A stretch of 64,000 nucleotides of DNA from Dipylidium caninum (GCA_017562135.1 QEYB01001446.1:62001-126000), one strand, 5' to 3'. Positions 25,401 to 36,802 are shown, counted from the stretch's first letter. Notes: a model not told the origin generated them from the letters alone. Translations and numbers: made by a program.

Positions 25401-26744
25401 GCCCCCCCCCCACCCGTCGCACCGAAGTCGCCAAATGAGCACCTTCCCCCGTCCGCGCGGCGCGTTCCTTCTCTCTGCCACTCGGTGTGGGGGTCACATG
25501 GAACGGTTGGGTCGCTGTGCAACACCTCCAGACTCTCATGGAAGCCCGAGACGCCATCATCAGTGCTTTGAAGGCATGGAAAGCGGACCGCGGGTCGGTA
25601 ACGAAGGCGGCACCGAGGGAAAGGAAAGTGGGTGCCCCAAGGAAGAAAGGAGGCTTCTGAGCTCACCGCCCAGAGCAGAGGAGATGTCGATGCGCCCAGC
25701 GCTGCCTCACCGAGGGCTCGTTCACCGGCCTGCCACAGGGGAGAACTCATCTACACCGACGACGACCCACAGTCTACTGGTGGCCCTCGTCCTTCCGTTC
25801 CCCCTGCGACCGTGGACGTCCTTCTTCCTCATTGCGAGGCGAGGCTCAACCGACATCGCTCCGAGGGTCGCATCCGATGGCGAGTCTCTTGGGCAGGCGA
25901 ACTTGGTGCTAAAAGGCGGCTTTCTGAAGGCACAGGAACCTCCTCTTCAGCCACTTCCGCAGAGAGCAGAGGACATTGCGAGCCTGGACGGCGAAAGTTT
26001 GCGTCTTTCCCACTAAAGAAGCATGATTTTGGTGTGGTGCACCACACTTTGTCCGACCGGTCACCGGACTGCCCCATCTGCAGTCATCCGACTCTTCTCC
26101 CCGCGCCACCGACGCATCGCCAGGCGCGAGACGAAGTGAAAGCCAATCAGGCAACTGCAGGGTCGCTTATTAAAATGAAGACTTTTGTGTAGGGCGGCGG
26201 AGAACGGGCGTCGGCATACAATTTAAATGACGAGGACCTCACTGCGCGTGAGACGACGTGGAAGCTGATTAGACTTCCACGAAGGAGGTCGCCCATGGCG
26301 TAGCAGTCACTACTCCATCGCGGGTGGACGAATGAGAGGTGGTGCGCTGCCTGACCACGTAGCATTTAAACGCCTCTCCCCCCCCCCGCCCAGCCTTCCA
26401 CCACGGACGGGGTTGAAGACTCAAGTCGAGAATGGCAAAGCGCCTCACTGCCGTGGAGCGGGTGCGAAGAATGCGTCTTCCCCGAGGAGACACATGACCA
26501 CGGACTGGGCGAGCGAGCAGCTCAGACAGTTTTTTCTCTAACTTTGGCCCTCATTCCAGCAAAACGAGGCACCTCGGCTAAAATGCCGAACCGCCTTTTC
26601 GCACCGCCTCGGCCACAGTGCACTGATTTTCAAAGGCCATCCCACCAGCTCCAATCTGCTCATCCCATCGACGAGGTGGCCAATCGCGGGCCAGGCATCG
26701 TTGCTCCCCACGTCTTCGGCCAATGGCCGGTCGTTCACAGCATC
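22400..26744. other. GC-rich upstream region of the glutamate receptor gene
   Basis: This stretch is strongly GC-rich with many CpG. Its long overlapping open frames on both strands (261 codons at 22281-23066, 287 at 23063-23926 minus, 186 at 25632-26192) lack recognisable domains and are best explained by the low stop-codon density. AATTAATT-type homeodomain core motifs occur at 23098-23110, 23361-23370 and about 23495-23505. A CpG-island or regulatory role for the downstream gene is inferred. Confidence 0.4.
24903..24925. repeat. (TCCAC)n repeat
   Basis: Four to five tandem TCCAC units lie in a C/T-rich stretch upstream of the glutamate receptor gene. Confidence 0.75.
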
Positions 26745-26748
26745 ACCC

Positions 26749-26770
26749 ACACACACACACACACACACAC
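26749..26770. repeat. (CA)11 microsatellite
   Basis: An uninterrupted dinucleotide run ends 74 bases before the glutamate receptor start codon. It is probably in the 5' UTR or core promoter. Confidence 0.95.
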
Positions 26771-26844
26771 GTAGTCGACTCCCGCGGCGAGGCGAGCAGT
26801 CGGCGGTCTGCGCTCGTGGTTTCGTCCCGTTTGAGCCCACAACC

Positions 26845-27669
26845 ATGCGAGTTCCCATCGCAATCGCCCTCACCACCACCGTTCTCTGCCTGGCCAGCGC
26901 TCAGGGGCGCCAGGAGGTGCCAATCGCGGGCATCTTCGAGGCGGGCTCCGTCGGTGAAAGTGCCTTCTCCTTCGCCGCCTATGCGTACAACAAGAACCCC
27001 CACAACCCCTTCTACCTCCTGCCCGAATTGAGCATCCTCACCCCGCCCCACGACGCCCTCCGCGTCTTGGACCGCTTCTGCGACCTCGTCAGCAACAACG
27101 TCCTCGCTGTCTTTTGTCAGCGAACTGGCCTTCGACGAGGAAGTGAACAGGGTGCTTTCCAACACCGCGGCCGCTCTCCAAATACCCCTCATCACGACGG
27201 CGGATGGAAGAGGCGGCCTCTTCACCGAAACCTCATGCCGACCACGACGGAGGCGTTGGCAGAAGTGCTGGTGCACGAGAACTGGACCTCCTTCTCCTAC
27301 CTCACGACGAGCATCGAGGGCGTGAAGCGGTTGGGGGAACTGGTGGAGGAGCTGCAGACGCGTGGGAGCAACCTCAGCCTCGCAGAAGTGACCGTCCACT
27401 ACGTGGGAGTGCGGGGAATGGACGAGGGCGAACTGCAGGAGGCGCTGCTGGCACTGGATGGCGCCTTGAAGAGGAGGGCGGAGAGACGCGTGGTCATCGA
27501 CTCGAGGGTGGCCGAGACCGACCGCTTGATGCGAATGTTCTCGCGAGTGGGCATGAACAGAGGCGAGTACGCATTCCTCTTCGCCGGCCTCAACGTCGCC
27601 GACACAGACCTGGGCGACTACGTCTACTCGGGCGTCAAACTGGCAGGATATCGTCTCATGGACCCGGAG
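26845..27669 (+). CDS. iGluR exon 1 (signal peptide, N-terminal domain)
   Basis: The start ATG has AACC upstream and is followed by a clear signal peptide. The donor is GAG|GTAGGC. Two compensating frame breaks occur: one extra T in TTTT at 27112-27115 and one base short at AAA 27228-27230. Between them the correct frame reads VSELAFDEEVNRVLSNTAAA. Confidence 0.88.
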
Positions 27670-30600
27670 GTAGGCCAACTCACACGCGACAGCGGTCTAA
27701 CGCACTGGTGGGAATGACCGAGTGCAACCCTCTTTCCCAGCAGACGACTGTCAGCATTCAGACGACGTTTACTTCCCCTTAGGGGAGGCGAGTTACGGGT
27801 GGGTTTTTGGTCTTAAGACCACGTGGAAAGCGGTGTGAAAAAACCAGCTGGACACGTGTGGCCGACCATGAACCATGCGGCACCTCGGCGACTTTCAGTC
27901 CACCTCCATCCAGAGCCTGCGTTAAGCAGACTTAGTTTGGCCACTCGCCTGGCGAAGTTGAAGTTAGAGATGTGAGAAGTCTCACTCACACAGGCAGGCA
28001 AAGTGCGGACGAGGGAGGAGAAGCACGTCTACCAGCCTTTTACGGGCACTTAAATTTGAAATCAAGCCAGGAACAATGTACTCTCAGGAGAGTCAAGGAG
28101 AAACTGTCACGATGTCGTCGTTTTCATGATTGACAGGCGGTGGTGCACCGCTGGCCGAATGGAAACAGACTGGCTGGGAGCACCGTCGATGTCAGGACCT
28201 AAACCGGTGGGCGGCAGATTAGCGGCCTCGGCCCTGGTGACTGCCCGACTATCCGTGCCTACGCCAGCATTTAAGCAAGATGATGAGAAACCCAGAAATC
28301 ATCCTCCATCCAACTCAAAGTCGGCCCACCTGACGGCTCGTGTCACCACCGGGCAGCTGAAGTCCCCTGCTGCCCCACTTGTCCTCTTCCTGCAAGGCAG
28401 GCAGGGAGGAAGAGAGGCAGACGGAGTTGTCGCTTCACTTAAAGAGTCACCAGTTGGCAGTTGAGTCGACGGATCCACCTTTTCGTTGAAATTCGGACCT
28501 AATGGGTTTTGGACCACTGCAGCCCCAATAGCCCCAGGCGTTCGAAATTAGTAGCTGCCCAGCACAGGTCAACGGGTAGACTGAATTGACTGCCAACGGG
28601 GTGATCATTTAGAGCATTTGCTTCAATGCGTTAAGAGTTTTTGAAATCCTCTATAGGCGTAGAAGAATTACTCCTCTTCCTTATCAAAATTTGATCGTAT
28701 ATCTTCCCTTTCCATTTTGCCCAAAATTTCGGTGCCGGATCTTTTTCCCTTGATATTACCTTGTTGACTCCTTGGATTCGCGATATTGGATAGGGGAGGG
28801 TGAGGAGAAAGGGATCACCGGATGAATTCCCACACGACATTTTCATAGCTCCACCATAAAGGCTTTGTGGCCTCATTCTTGAGGTGAATCAATGTCGAGT
28901 GAGTGGCAGAGTCATGTGAGGAAAATGAGGGCCCCCACAAGGCTGATGACACAGTAGTGGAAAAAAACTCGTACAACTATTTGCTGCTCACAAGATTTGC
29001 ACCGAAAAATAGGCTCCACTGGTGAAGAAATCACATTCATTAAAAATTAATTCAAACGGTAATCATTGAGGTGAATGTTATTTCGCGAGTAGCCAATCAC
29101 AGGCGAGGACACGTAAACACACCAATAAGCAAACAATGTCAGTAGAACGCATTTGATTGGCTAATCCACTGCGAGCAGACGTTTGTCTTTCACCTGGCCC
29201 AGTGAAATCCTTCCCCTTTCACGTTCCACATGCATGCTCCCGACCCGGGACAAAATTGGCCTAAATTCTTGACCGGCACACCTAGACATCGGTCTTACAA
29301 CCAAACCTTGGATGAGGAATTCATACTCCAGGGTTTATGAGCCGGAGAAACAGGAGACCTGGCCCTGGCAGCAGCTGTAGCTACCGGCTTTGGCATGGGA
29401 CATCGGGGCCAGCTCTGCTACTTGCACTCTTTGCTATCGTCCTCCCGCTTAGTGAACCGGCAGTAGAGAAATCATCGTCCGTTGTAGACAAAAGACGCTT
29501 AATTCGCGTCGTAAGGCAGAACTTCGAAGGACACTGTGGGCAGAATATGGACGATGTTGTGAGTTATACGACACTCACTCAACTCCCTTCACTTGACGTG
29601 AGTGCATACAAATTCAAGAGTTGGCGTGAGGGCAAATTTTCTTGCTAAATAGTATTAACAAAGGGGATTCCTCACCAGTCGTCCACTTTGACAATTCAAG
29701 AATGCCGAAATCGCATTTTCCAACAGTCGGACGTCTGTCTCAACGGTGAACACAGACCAGCAACAAACTCGTGGGTTTGTTGGGGCAGCGAATATGCCGA
29801 CCAACAGTGTGGGTCCTTTGATCCGACTACCTCGGACGGACATTCCGCCTTATGATGTCATCGGGTAACTCGGGACGCAGGCGAACCACACGCAAAGTCG
29901 AGCACTCCTCCGAAAATAGCATCTTTGCTCAAATTAGGGGAAGTGGAAACTCGTTTCAGAAAGTAGTTCACGTGACATCCGCTTTTTTGAAATGTGTTTC
30001 GCGTAAGTTGGCACGTCTAATCCACTCATTGTAAAGGAAGACTGCTTACGTGCATCGCTGTTTTGTCACCTTTCAGCGCTCAGGTGTGAAACAATTTGCG
30101 GCCGAGTGGAATACTTGGCACAGTCGCGGTTCCACCGTTCCCACCCTTTCGCAGTCCACGCACTTTGTCAATTCACCACCCTTCTACCACGCCGCGCTGA
30201 TGGCCGACGCTGTCGCTCTCTTCACCTCGACTCTGCACTGCCGCCTCCAACAGATGGAGGCGCGTCAGGCCAACGCCTCTCTGGCCGAGCTCACCGCGGT
30301 TGCGCTGCGCATGCGCCAGCAGCCGTCCATCAGCCCCCCGGGCGGCGGAGGGGGCGGGCGTGGCAGCGGCCGCTCCGCCTGCTACCTGGGGGAACGGCTG
30401 ATGTACCAGCACGGCGCCTACCAGGTGCGGGGTCTGGGAGCGATTGCCGAGCTGAGGCGGCGCCTCGTCGCGGCCGATGTCACCGACGGCTGCGGGGGCA
30501 TCGGCCTACGCGGACTGACGGGGGAGTTGAGGACGTGTTCCGGCCAACGGGAGGTGGGTGAGCTGGTGCTCTGGTCAGCAGTGGAGACGCTGGGGCTGCA

Positions 30601-33600
30601 GCCTGTTGCGCGGGTTGGTTCCCTCGTTGGCATTGTGCAAATTCCCTGTTGACCTGGCGGCTGCAGCCACTGGTGTTGGCAAGCAGGTTTTTTTCAAATA
30701 TCTGCACTTTGGCTTTCTTACTTGAGCCCAACCGTCAAAAGAGAATGACTGGGTCTCTCTAATCTTCCTTTTGCTCATGAGTGCGCCATTTTGAGCTGCA
30801 CGATCGTTCAGCCGGAGGTTAGACGTCTTACAAGGATAAGAGTAGACGGCATTTGATTTCGGACGGGCGATAGGCGTTCAAAACTTGTTTTCTCAAGGCC
30901 ACCTTTTATCCCTCGAGAATGCTGAGAGTGGCCGCAAACTGTATTTGTAGTGGTCTCTAACAACTCGTCTCAACTTTGAGGCATTCAAACCACTGCCGAC
31001 TCCTAGGGAGCCCGATGAGACGACGGGGGCGGAGGACCTCGCGCCCAGCAGGCACGGGCTGCCCCAAGTGTGGGAGGAGGACTTCGACCCCAACGTCGTC
31101 GTCGACCGCCACCGCCTCGCCGACTACCGCAACCGCACCGTCCGGGTGGTGACCATCTGGTCGAAGCCCTTTGTGCAGCCCAAGCCACGAAAACCCGGAC
31201 TCTCCGAGGCCCGCAGTGAGGACCAGTTCGAGGGATTCTGTGTGGATCTTCTGGAGGAGATCAGCAAAATCGTCGGCTTCAAGTACGACATCCACATCGT
31301 CTATGACGGGATCTTCGGAACGAAGGTCGGCGAGCTGCCGCCTCAACGGGTGGAGGTGCTGTCGCGGCGGCCACTGAGCAACCGAGTGGAGAGGAGAGTG
31401 GAGACTCGTCGCATACAAGTGTGGAACGGTTTGATAGGGGAAATCCTGAACAACACGGCTGATTTGGTGATGGCCCCACTCACAGTCAACTACCTGAGGG
31501 CCCAAGTCGTGGAGTTTTCAGAGCCTTTTTTGGCCTTCGGACTGTCCTTGATAATCAAGAAACCGGGAAAGCAGAAGTCGGGAAGCCTGTCCTTCCTGAG
31601 GCCCCTCTCCAAAGCCGTGTGGTTTCGCCATCTTCGGCGCCTGGATCATGGTGAGTTTGGGGTCTCTACGTGATCGCGATTATCAGTCCCACGGAGTGGC
31701 AGGTGAAGGCGGACCCGGCGACTGGCAAGAAGCGCCTCACTCGTCGCTTCACCCTCGGCAATTCGGTGTGGATCTCATTCGCTGCCTTCGTACAACAGGT
31801 AGGCCACGAGTCCCACTTCCCCTTCTTGTAAACACTCACCCAAGCATGATCAGAGGCGATTTCGGAGTCTTCCACCGGGCGGCCTTGTCGATGTCTCCCG
31901 ATCCCTCGAGGCTTTTCTTGGTGTTCAACTCAACCAAACATGTCATTTCGCTCCCAAACTAACCACAGAAGAATAAATTAGACCTTTGAAGAAAGTGAGC
32001 GTCTCCTTTCTGCGGAGCCACTGACGCTGACGTAAAACGCAGTCTTTGCCCGAAAAAGTCTTCAAAAGAACATTTTGTCCGACGAGAGGCTTCGTTAATT
32101 CCTCTGCCAGAAAAAAATTATAGGCTGGACAGTTGGAGGCGAGTAAGGACATCGGAATGTCTCAAATGTCCACTTCATTCAGCCATCTACTCCTTCACTC
32201 TCGTGGAAGAAGGAGAAATCTTGTCTTTTCCAGACAACACCCTCTTGTTGGGGCCTTCCAGGCTGTCCGCACTCCTTTACCACCGTGTGGGGTTGCCCAG
32301 AGGCTTTCCGAGGGTAACCGGGGCTGGGGCGGGTGGAGGAGGGGCGGCCAACCGTCTGCCTTTTTGGCGTGGACGAAACAGGCCACAATCTCATGGTGTC
32401 GCAAGTTCTTCAGCCCGTGGGGTCTGGAAGCACGCTCTAAAAGAGAAACGCTTCCCCAATCACGGGGCAGCAGATACGCGGAGTGACGGGTGACAGACCG
32501 AGGAAATCCTCTGCTCTTCGGGCCTTGGCTACCTCACCCACGAACTAGAGAGATCAGCATCTTCCGCATTGCAGAGGAACTGAGCACTTAAGTGGCTCAC
32601 CACATTTTGGCAGCCTCAGTCGGCATTGCTCGTTTAAACAAACTGGGAGGAAACCAAGGGAGGACTTTTACATCCGCTCCTCTCTGGCGCACTGCCGAAG
32701 GCGGGGTCCTTTCACGTGACTCCGCAGAATTTGGGACCATCCAAAGCTTGACAGGCAGTAGACTTACAGTAGAGATATTCAGCAGAGCCAGACACCCATT
32801 CGCTAGTCCCGGCGGAGGCGGGGGTCTGTGGGCCCAACCCCGCCCGTGAGACGACGGATGGAGGCGCGAAGGAGTCCTCCCCCGCTCCTCCCCAAAGCAG
32901 AGGACACTGCTGTTTACTACTACCCTCGTGTCGCGTTCTCCCCCAGGGTGTGGATTTCGCCCCACGAGCCCCGGGCACCCGTCTCTCATCGCCGTCTGGT
33001 GGTTCGTCACCCTCATCCTCATCGCATTCTACACCGCCAATCTGGCCGCCTCCTCACCATCTCCCTCCGCGTCCCGCCCATCAACAGTTGGAGCGACTTG
33101 CTCAAGTCAGACATGGAGTACGGCTCGCTCAAATCGGGCTCCACCAGAGACTTCTTCTTCAACACGAAGCTGGAGCCCTTTGCTCAACTCGGCGCCTGGA
33201 TGAAGAGGAACACGCACGCCCTGGCCAGCAGCCTCGAGGAGGGCGTGGAGCGGGTGCGCTCGTCCAAGGTGAGCACGTGCCGCGGAGCCGCGCATCCTGG
33301 CTCGTCTGCTGGTGCGACTTGTGGGGGAAAGGCAACTGCCGATCGGGCTTCGATGACTTTGCTCAAGTGTCAGGACTATCAGGTTCACTGCCACTCAAAA
33401 ACAGTCAGCAGATGGAGGTGTCGGAGGACCTCGGTGTTCTAGCTCTCTTTCTACAGAGCTTTCTGTACGTAATCGCGACCACCATATCCTGCTGCCAAAC
33501 AAAGTCTTTCGTGGAGCACGGACTGAAGCTTTACCTTTGTCGAAGAGCGGGTGCCGATGGGAACAGTATTTTGTTGGAGAAAAAGGAGCAGTAGGGGAGT

Positions 33601-34760
33601 CAATTGGCAACTTAAACCAAGGCCCGTACGCATGAAAGAGACAGAAATGGGCACCGGGCCACTTGAGGAGAAGGTGGAGTCCTTGCGGGAAGAGGCAGAC
33701 TGCATCGGAGTGCGACCCGGAAGACTGCTTCTCGTCTCCATTAGGACCTTTTCGGGCAGAGGGATTTTGCCACTGTCAAAAGCAGTAATAAACTACTTCA
33801 TGACGGGCATGACTGCTGCACTGCAGGTAGAGATGTCCAAGCAAGTAATGGCCTTGTGGAAGCCTTCGAGGAGCGTCGGCAGCTCTTTCTTTCCCCATTT
33901 CCCTACAGGCGCCCACCCGGACATTCGCAGCCGATAGTTTATGCTCTCTTTGGCGTGTGTGTGTGTGTGTTCAATGACTACCTGGTCCAGGCCTTTCAGA
34001 CAGCCGTTGTCACTTTGACATGCCACGGTTGGGGGGGGGGGGTAGCCACAGGTTTTTTGAATATGGTTCTCGCGGCGTTGGTCACTTCAATAAGATGCCC
34101 TCAGCTCTGTTGAAATGGCAGTCTGTCCCACGCCCAGGCGCCTTAAATGCTTCTGTGCGGTCCGCCTCCACACCGTTTTTTTGAGTGGACGCAGCCTTTT
34201 GGAAACAAGACTCCCCAATAAGCCGTATGTTCCCGGTTACAGGGCAAGTACGCCTTCGTGTTGGAGTCGGTGCATGAACGAGTACGTGAACAACCGCGAG
34301 CCCTGCGACACCATGATGGCAGGCAGCGCTTTCGGCAACTACGGCTACGGCATCGCCCTGCCCAGACGGTCGCCGATGCGAGAGGCTCTCAGCGATGCGT
34401 TCTGCGACTGCGCGAAAGTCAGGTGCTCGCGAATCTGCGCAAGAAGTGGTGGATCGAACGGGGCCAGTGTTCCGCAGCTGCGGACGCCGGACCGGTCGGC
34501 CGCCCAACGCGCTGGCTCTCATCAATGTGGCCGGTGTCTTCCACATTCTCGTCGGAGGACTCTTGTTAGCGCTGGTAGTTGCGGCTGCAGAATTGTCATG
34601 GTATCTGCGAGGAAGGCGACGGCGCAGGTGGTGGTGGAGCGGGAGGAGTGGAACTGCTGAGCCAGATTCCGCGTTGGCGATGCGGAAATGGAGGAAGACG
34701 GAGCCGGATGTGGCGGTGGACAGCCACGAAGTAGACCCATGGACGATGCAGCTGCAGTAG
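26845..34760 (+). CDS. Ionotropic glutamate receptor (AMPA/kainate-like), five exons, multiple frame breaks
   Basis: Exons are 26845-27669, 30077-30613, 30981-31798, 32947-33268 and 34243-34760, all joined in phase 0, for about 1006 residues. Order: signal peptide (MRVPIAIALTTTVLCLASAQ), amino-terminal domain (exons 1-2), S1 half of the ligand domain (exon 3, VVTIWSKPF ... FEGFCVDLL ... APLTVNYLR), M1 with ISPTEW, pore loop FVQQ|GVDF, M3 with YTANLAA, S2 with GSTRDFF and LES..MNEY, and M4 (INVAGVFHILVGG). The glutamate-binding Thr and Arg in S1, and the Ser-Thr and Glu in S2, are all present. The reading frame is broken by single bases at nine places (about 27113, 27230, 31624, 31660, 32987, 33051, 34270, 34398, 34504). 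No in-frame nonsense codon lies between them. The protein would be a glutamate-gated cation channel in neuronal or muscle membranes. Family certain, subclass uncertain. Confidence 0.9.
27670..30076 (+). other. iGluR intron 1
   Basis: The intron is 2407 bases, GT..CTTTCAG. It contains a short AT-richer part at about 28.6-29.1 kb. The open frames inside it show no domain. Confidence 0.75.
30077..30613 (+). CDS. iGluR exon 2 (rest of N-terminal domain)
   Basis: The acceptor is CACCTTTCAG|CGC. The exon encodes KQFAAEW, then ALMADAVALF, the usual YDAV-type helix, then a Gly-rich loop and GLTGEL. The 3' end is uncertain: GTTGGT at 30614 keeps phase 0 and retains the VETLGLQPVAR stretch, while the stronger-looking GTGGGT at 30554 would remove about 20 residues. 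Confidence 0.75.
30614..30980 (+). other. iGluR intron 2
   Basis: About 367 bases if the 30614 donor is used. A CTAAC branch-like motif at 30957-30961 precedes the acceptor TTTGAG at 30975-30980. Confidence 0.55.
30981..31798 (+). CDS. iGluR exon 3 (S1, M1, pore loop)
   Basis: The exon encodes S1 with agonist-contact motif PLTVNYLR, M1 and the first half of the re-entrant pore loop. It ends FVQQ|GTAGGC. A basic insertion of about 25 residues sits between IFGTK and VWNGLIGEIL. Frame breaks are an extra T at 31623-31625 and an extra G at 31659-31662. Removing them gives WFAIFGAWIMVSLG then LYVIAIISPTEW. Confidence 0.88.
31799..32946 (+). other. iGluR intron 3
   Basis: The intron is 1148 bases, GTAGGC..CCCCCAG. 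It interrupts the pore loop directly after the two Gln codons of the Q/R-site region. Nothing else was recognised. Confidence 0.75.
32947..33268 (+). CDS. iGluR exon 4 (M3, first part of S2)
   Basis: The exon starts GVDFAPRAPGTRL, shifts one base at about 32987 to IAVWWFVTLILIAFYTANLAA (M3), and shifts again at about 33051 to FLTISLRVPPINSW and YGSLKSGSTRDFF. Both breaks are single missing bases. The donor is AAG|GTGAGC. Confidence 0.88.
33269..34242 (+). other. iGluR intron 4
   Basis: The intron is 974 bases, GTGAGC..GGTTACAG. It contains (GT)n at 33954-33970 and a 12-G run at 34031-34042. Confidence 0.8.
33954..33970. repeat. (GT)8 microsatellite in iGluR intron 4
   Basis: Uninterrupted dinucleotide run. 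Confidence 0.9.
34243..34760 (+). CDS. iGluR exon 5 (end of S2, M4, tail)
   Basis: The exon begins GKYAFVLES, with the Glu that binds the ligand amino group. MNEYVNNREPCDTM and GYGIALP follow after an extra base near 34270. A base is missing near 34398 before LRKKWWIERGQC, and another near 34504 before M4 (ALALINVAGVFHILVGG). The tail is Arg/Trp-rich. The stop is TAG at 34758-34760. Confidence 0.88.
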
Positions 34761-34805
34761 GGCGAAGAGGCACCCAAATTCACTTGCTTGTTTATTATGA
34801 GAAAC

Positions 34806-34811
34806 AATAAA
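34806..34811 (+). terminator. Poly(A) signal of the iGluR gene
   Basis: AATAAA lies 46 bases after the stop codon. Confidence 0.75.
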
Positions 34812-36090
34812 ACGTGCACATAATCCGATGATTGCTGGCTACACACCGACAATTGTGTGTTCGCTCGCCCTCACTTATCTCCACCAGCCTTACGATTTTT
34901 ATCTCTCGTTTAATCTGCGTGTGGTTCCTCATCAATAATGCTATTTTTCGATCTAAATTTTTTCAGTTTTTTTCAATTGGAGATGCTACTGATTTCTTGA
35001 AGTTAGTAGACAGACGTGACCATACCACGGTTGAAGTCGACCCCACATTATGCTATCTAAAAAAGTAAACAATTTTAATACCGAAACATATCAGTGGATG
35101 GTAGAAAAGAAGAAGGGGATCCCTGTGACCATGTGACCCGACTTTTAGTAGGGATTTGTGGAATCCTCACACATTTGGGTACTTCAAACAACGCTACTCG
35201 CGTCCCATGGTGTTCATCCTCTTAGTTGTGCAGGCAATCCTAAAAAGGCGTATAGGAAACTAAACTTAACCAAATGCTTAAGCATATCGGCGAGTATTTT
35301 ACTGAATTAGTAGGAAGGGACAGGCAAATACCTGCCGGCATTCCAGTTCGTCGCCTCAATTTTATACCTCTCAGCCGCGATCAGTTACATGCGTCGCAGT
35401 GCCTTGAGGCGAAAGAAGTAATGAGCATACCGTGGTCATTTGAGAATGAGTTGCCATTAGTTACCGCCTTTCTGGAGGTGTTCGCTACTTCAATTACCAA
35501 TTACGGTGCTCAAAACGACACTCGACCAAGAAATATACCTACTCCACAGTTTCCTAAGCCCTGTACTGCCTTATTCAGGTCCAGGGGGATTATGCTTAGC
35601 TGCCATCTCCGCAGCCGCCCATTGGTGGGACCAAGTTGATATGGAGATATTTTCCATTCTAAAATTTCCACAAAGTTCACGCGGAAGGTATGCAAATCTG
35701 TGTTACTTGAGACCGCTGACAGCTCTTAAAGGTATGCAAGTGAGTGGATGCTCCCCGGCGCATATGTGCTACTCTGTGCGGTCTTCCGTGGGGAAAAACG
35801 CGAGAGAACTGCCTCTTAGAACAGACAATAGATTCAGCTGCTCCCATGGTCATTTCTCGGCTCCCAAGGGCCTCCAGATGTGCCGTTTCTCCCGTTAGAA
35901 GGCTTAAAATGTTATTTGGAATATAGACAGGAAGAATCGTGGAAGGCGGCTTTCTACAATTCCCGGAAAGGAGGAAATAGTAGAACCAAGTTAGGTCAAA
36001 TATTTCATGTATATTTCGGTGAGGGAAGAACTGTGCACAGCGACCTACAGCAACAGGGCAGATGCTAAGGAAGAGCCGATGGCACTTGTA
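34812..36090. other. Intergenic, no gene recognised
   Basis: AT-rich sequence begins here after the GC-rich receptor gene. Two open frames (35274-35639 and 35506-35898, plus strand) show no recognisable domain. Confidence 0.45.
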
Positions 36091-36100
36091 CTGCAAAGGC

Positions 36101-36736
36101 TTAACAGTATCTTCCATATCTGCACCTCCGACAAGCACAATTGACGCCTCCGGTGCACCAATCACCGCAGCCACCGACACAACCACAGGCTCCGCAGCAA
36201 CCGCATCCTCCACCACAACCGCATGCACCGCCCAAACCTCCCCTGCATCCGCATCCGACCCAGTTGTAGTCAAAGCAGCCGCAGCAGGGTCCGCAACAAA
36301 TGCAGGGGTTCCTGCAACAGAAAAGGTGGTTACATGGTTAAGTCGAGAGGAACGGCAGTGTTAGGATGGTAGGATTTAATGCGACACTGTGTCTGGTCTT
36401 TTGCCGCTCGGCCTCCCGGTTTTCCGTCTGATTGAGGAAAACTAGGTTGTAAAGGTGACATCCACGTCAAAGTGGTCTTATCGCCTGTCAGTAGGCAAAA
36501 ATTAACACTTCTCTTGCCCACGCGGCCTTCAGAAGGAGAAATCGTCGACACTAAGCTAGGCGTTAAAGGATTCCTCCTTCTACGGGGCGTGCGGGTGGGC
36601 TCTGAGGGAAGAAGAGGAGGAGGAGGAGGAAAGGCTGAGACCAGGCGAGTGAAACTTGTTTTCCTCAATGGGAACAAGCAAAGCGGTGGGAGATGGGAGA
36701 GACAAACCCGTTCCAGTATCCGTTGCAGCAGGTCAT
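36101..36736 (-). CDS. Cys/Gly-rich small protein A (79 aa), two exons
   Basis: Exon 1 is 36736-36708 and encodes MTCCNGYWNG. Exon 2 is 36311-36101. The intron is GTTTGT..TTGCAG, and the phase-2 junction makes a Gly codon. The mature product starts MTCCNGYWNGNPCICCGPCC, continues with C-G/C-x-G repeats and ends RYGRYC. There is no signal peptide and no transmembrane helix. It is a clear paralogue of the gene at 42070-42737, with the same exon-1 size, intron position and CICCGPCCGC motif. The composition recalls Drosophila Mst84D-type sperm tail proteins, metallothioneins and keratin-associated proteins, but I cannot assign it to any of them. Metal binding or disulphide cross-linking is inferred from composition only. 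Confidence 0.75.
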
Positions 36737-36790
36737 TTTGAATAGAGCGTGGATTTTGACTGAAATGCCAGACATATTTTCTCCAAGGAA

Positions 36791-36802
36791 TATTTATACT
36801 CC
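36791..36802 (-). promoter_or_regulatory. TATA box of Cys/Gly-rich gene A
   Basis: GGAGTATAAATA on the minus strand lies about 60 bases before the ATG. The motif TGGAGTATAAAT is shared with the paralogue's promoter. Confidence 0.65.

Noticed and set aside
25435..26192. Overlapping plus-strand frames of 186 and 193 codons, one with a CPIC motif
   Set aside because: No recognisable family. A single CxxC is weak. Ordinary shadow frames in GC-rich sequence are more likely.
26743..27678. 311-codon minus-strand frame
   Set aside because: It is the antisense shadow of glutamate receptor exon 1, open because that exon uses G/C at third positions.
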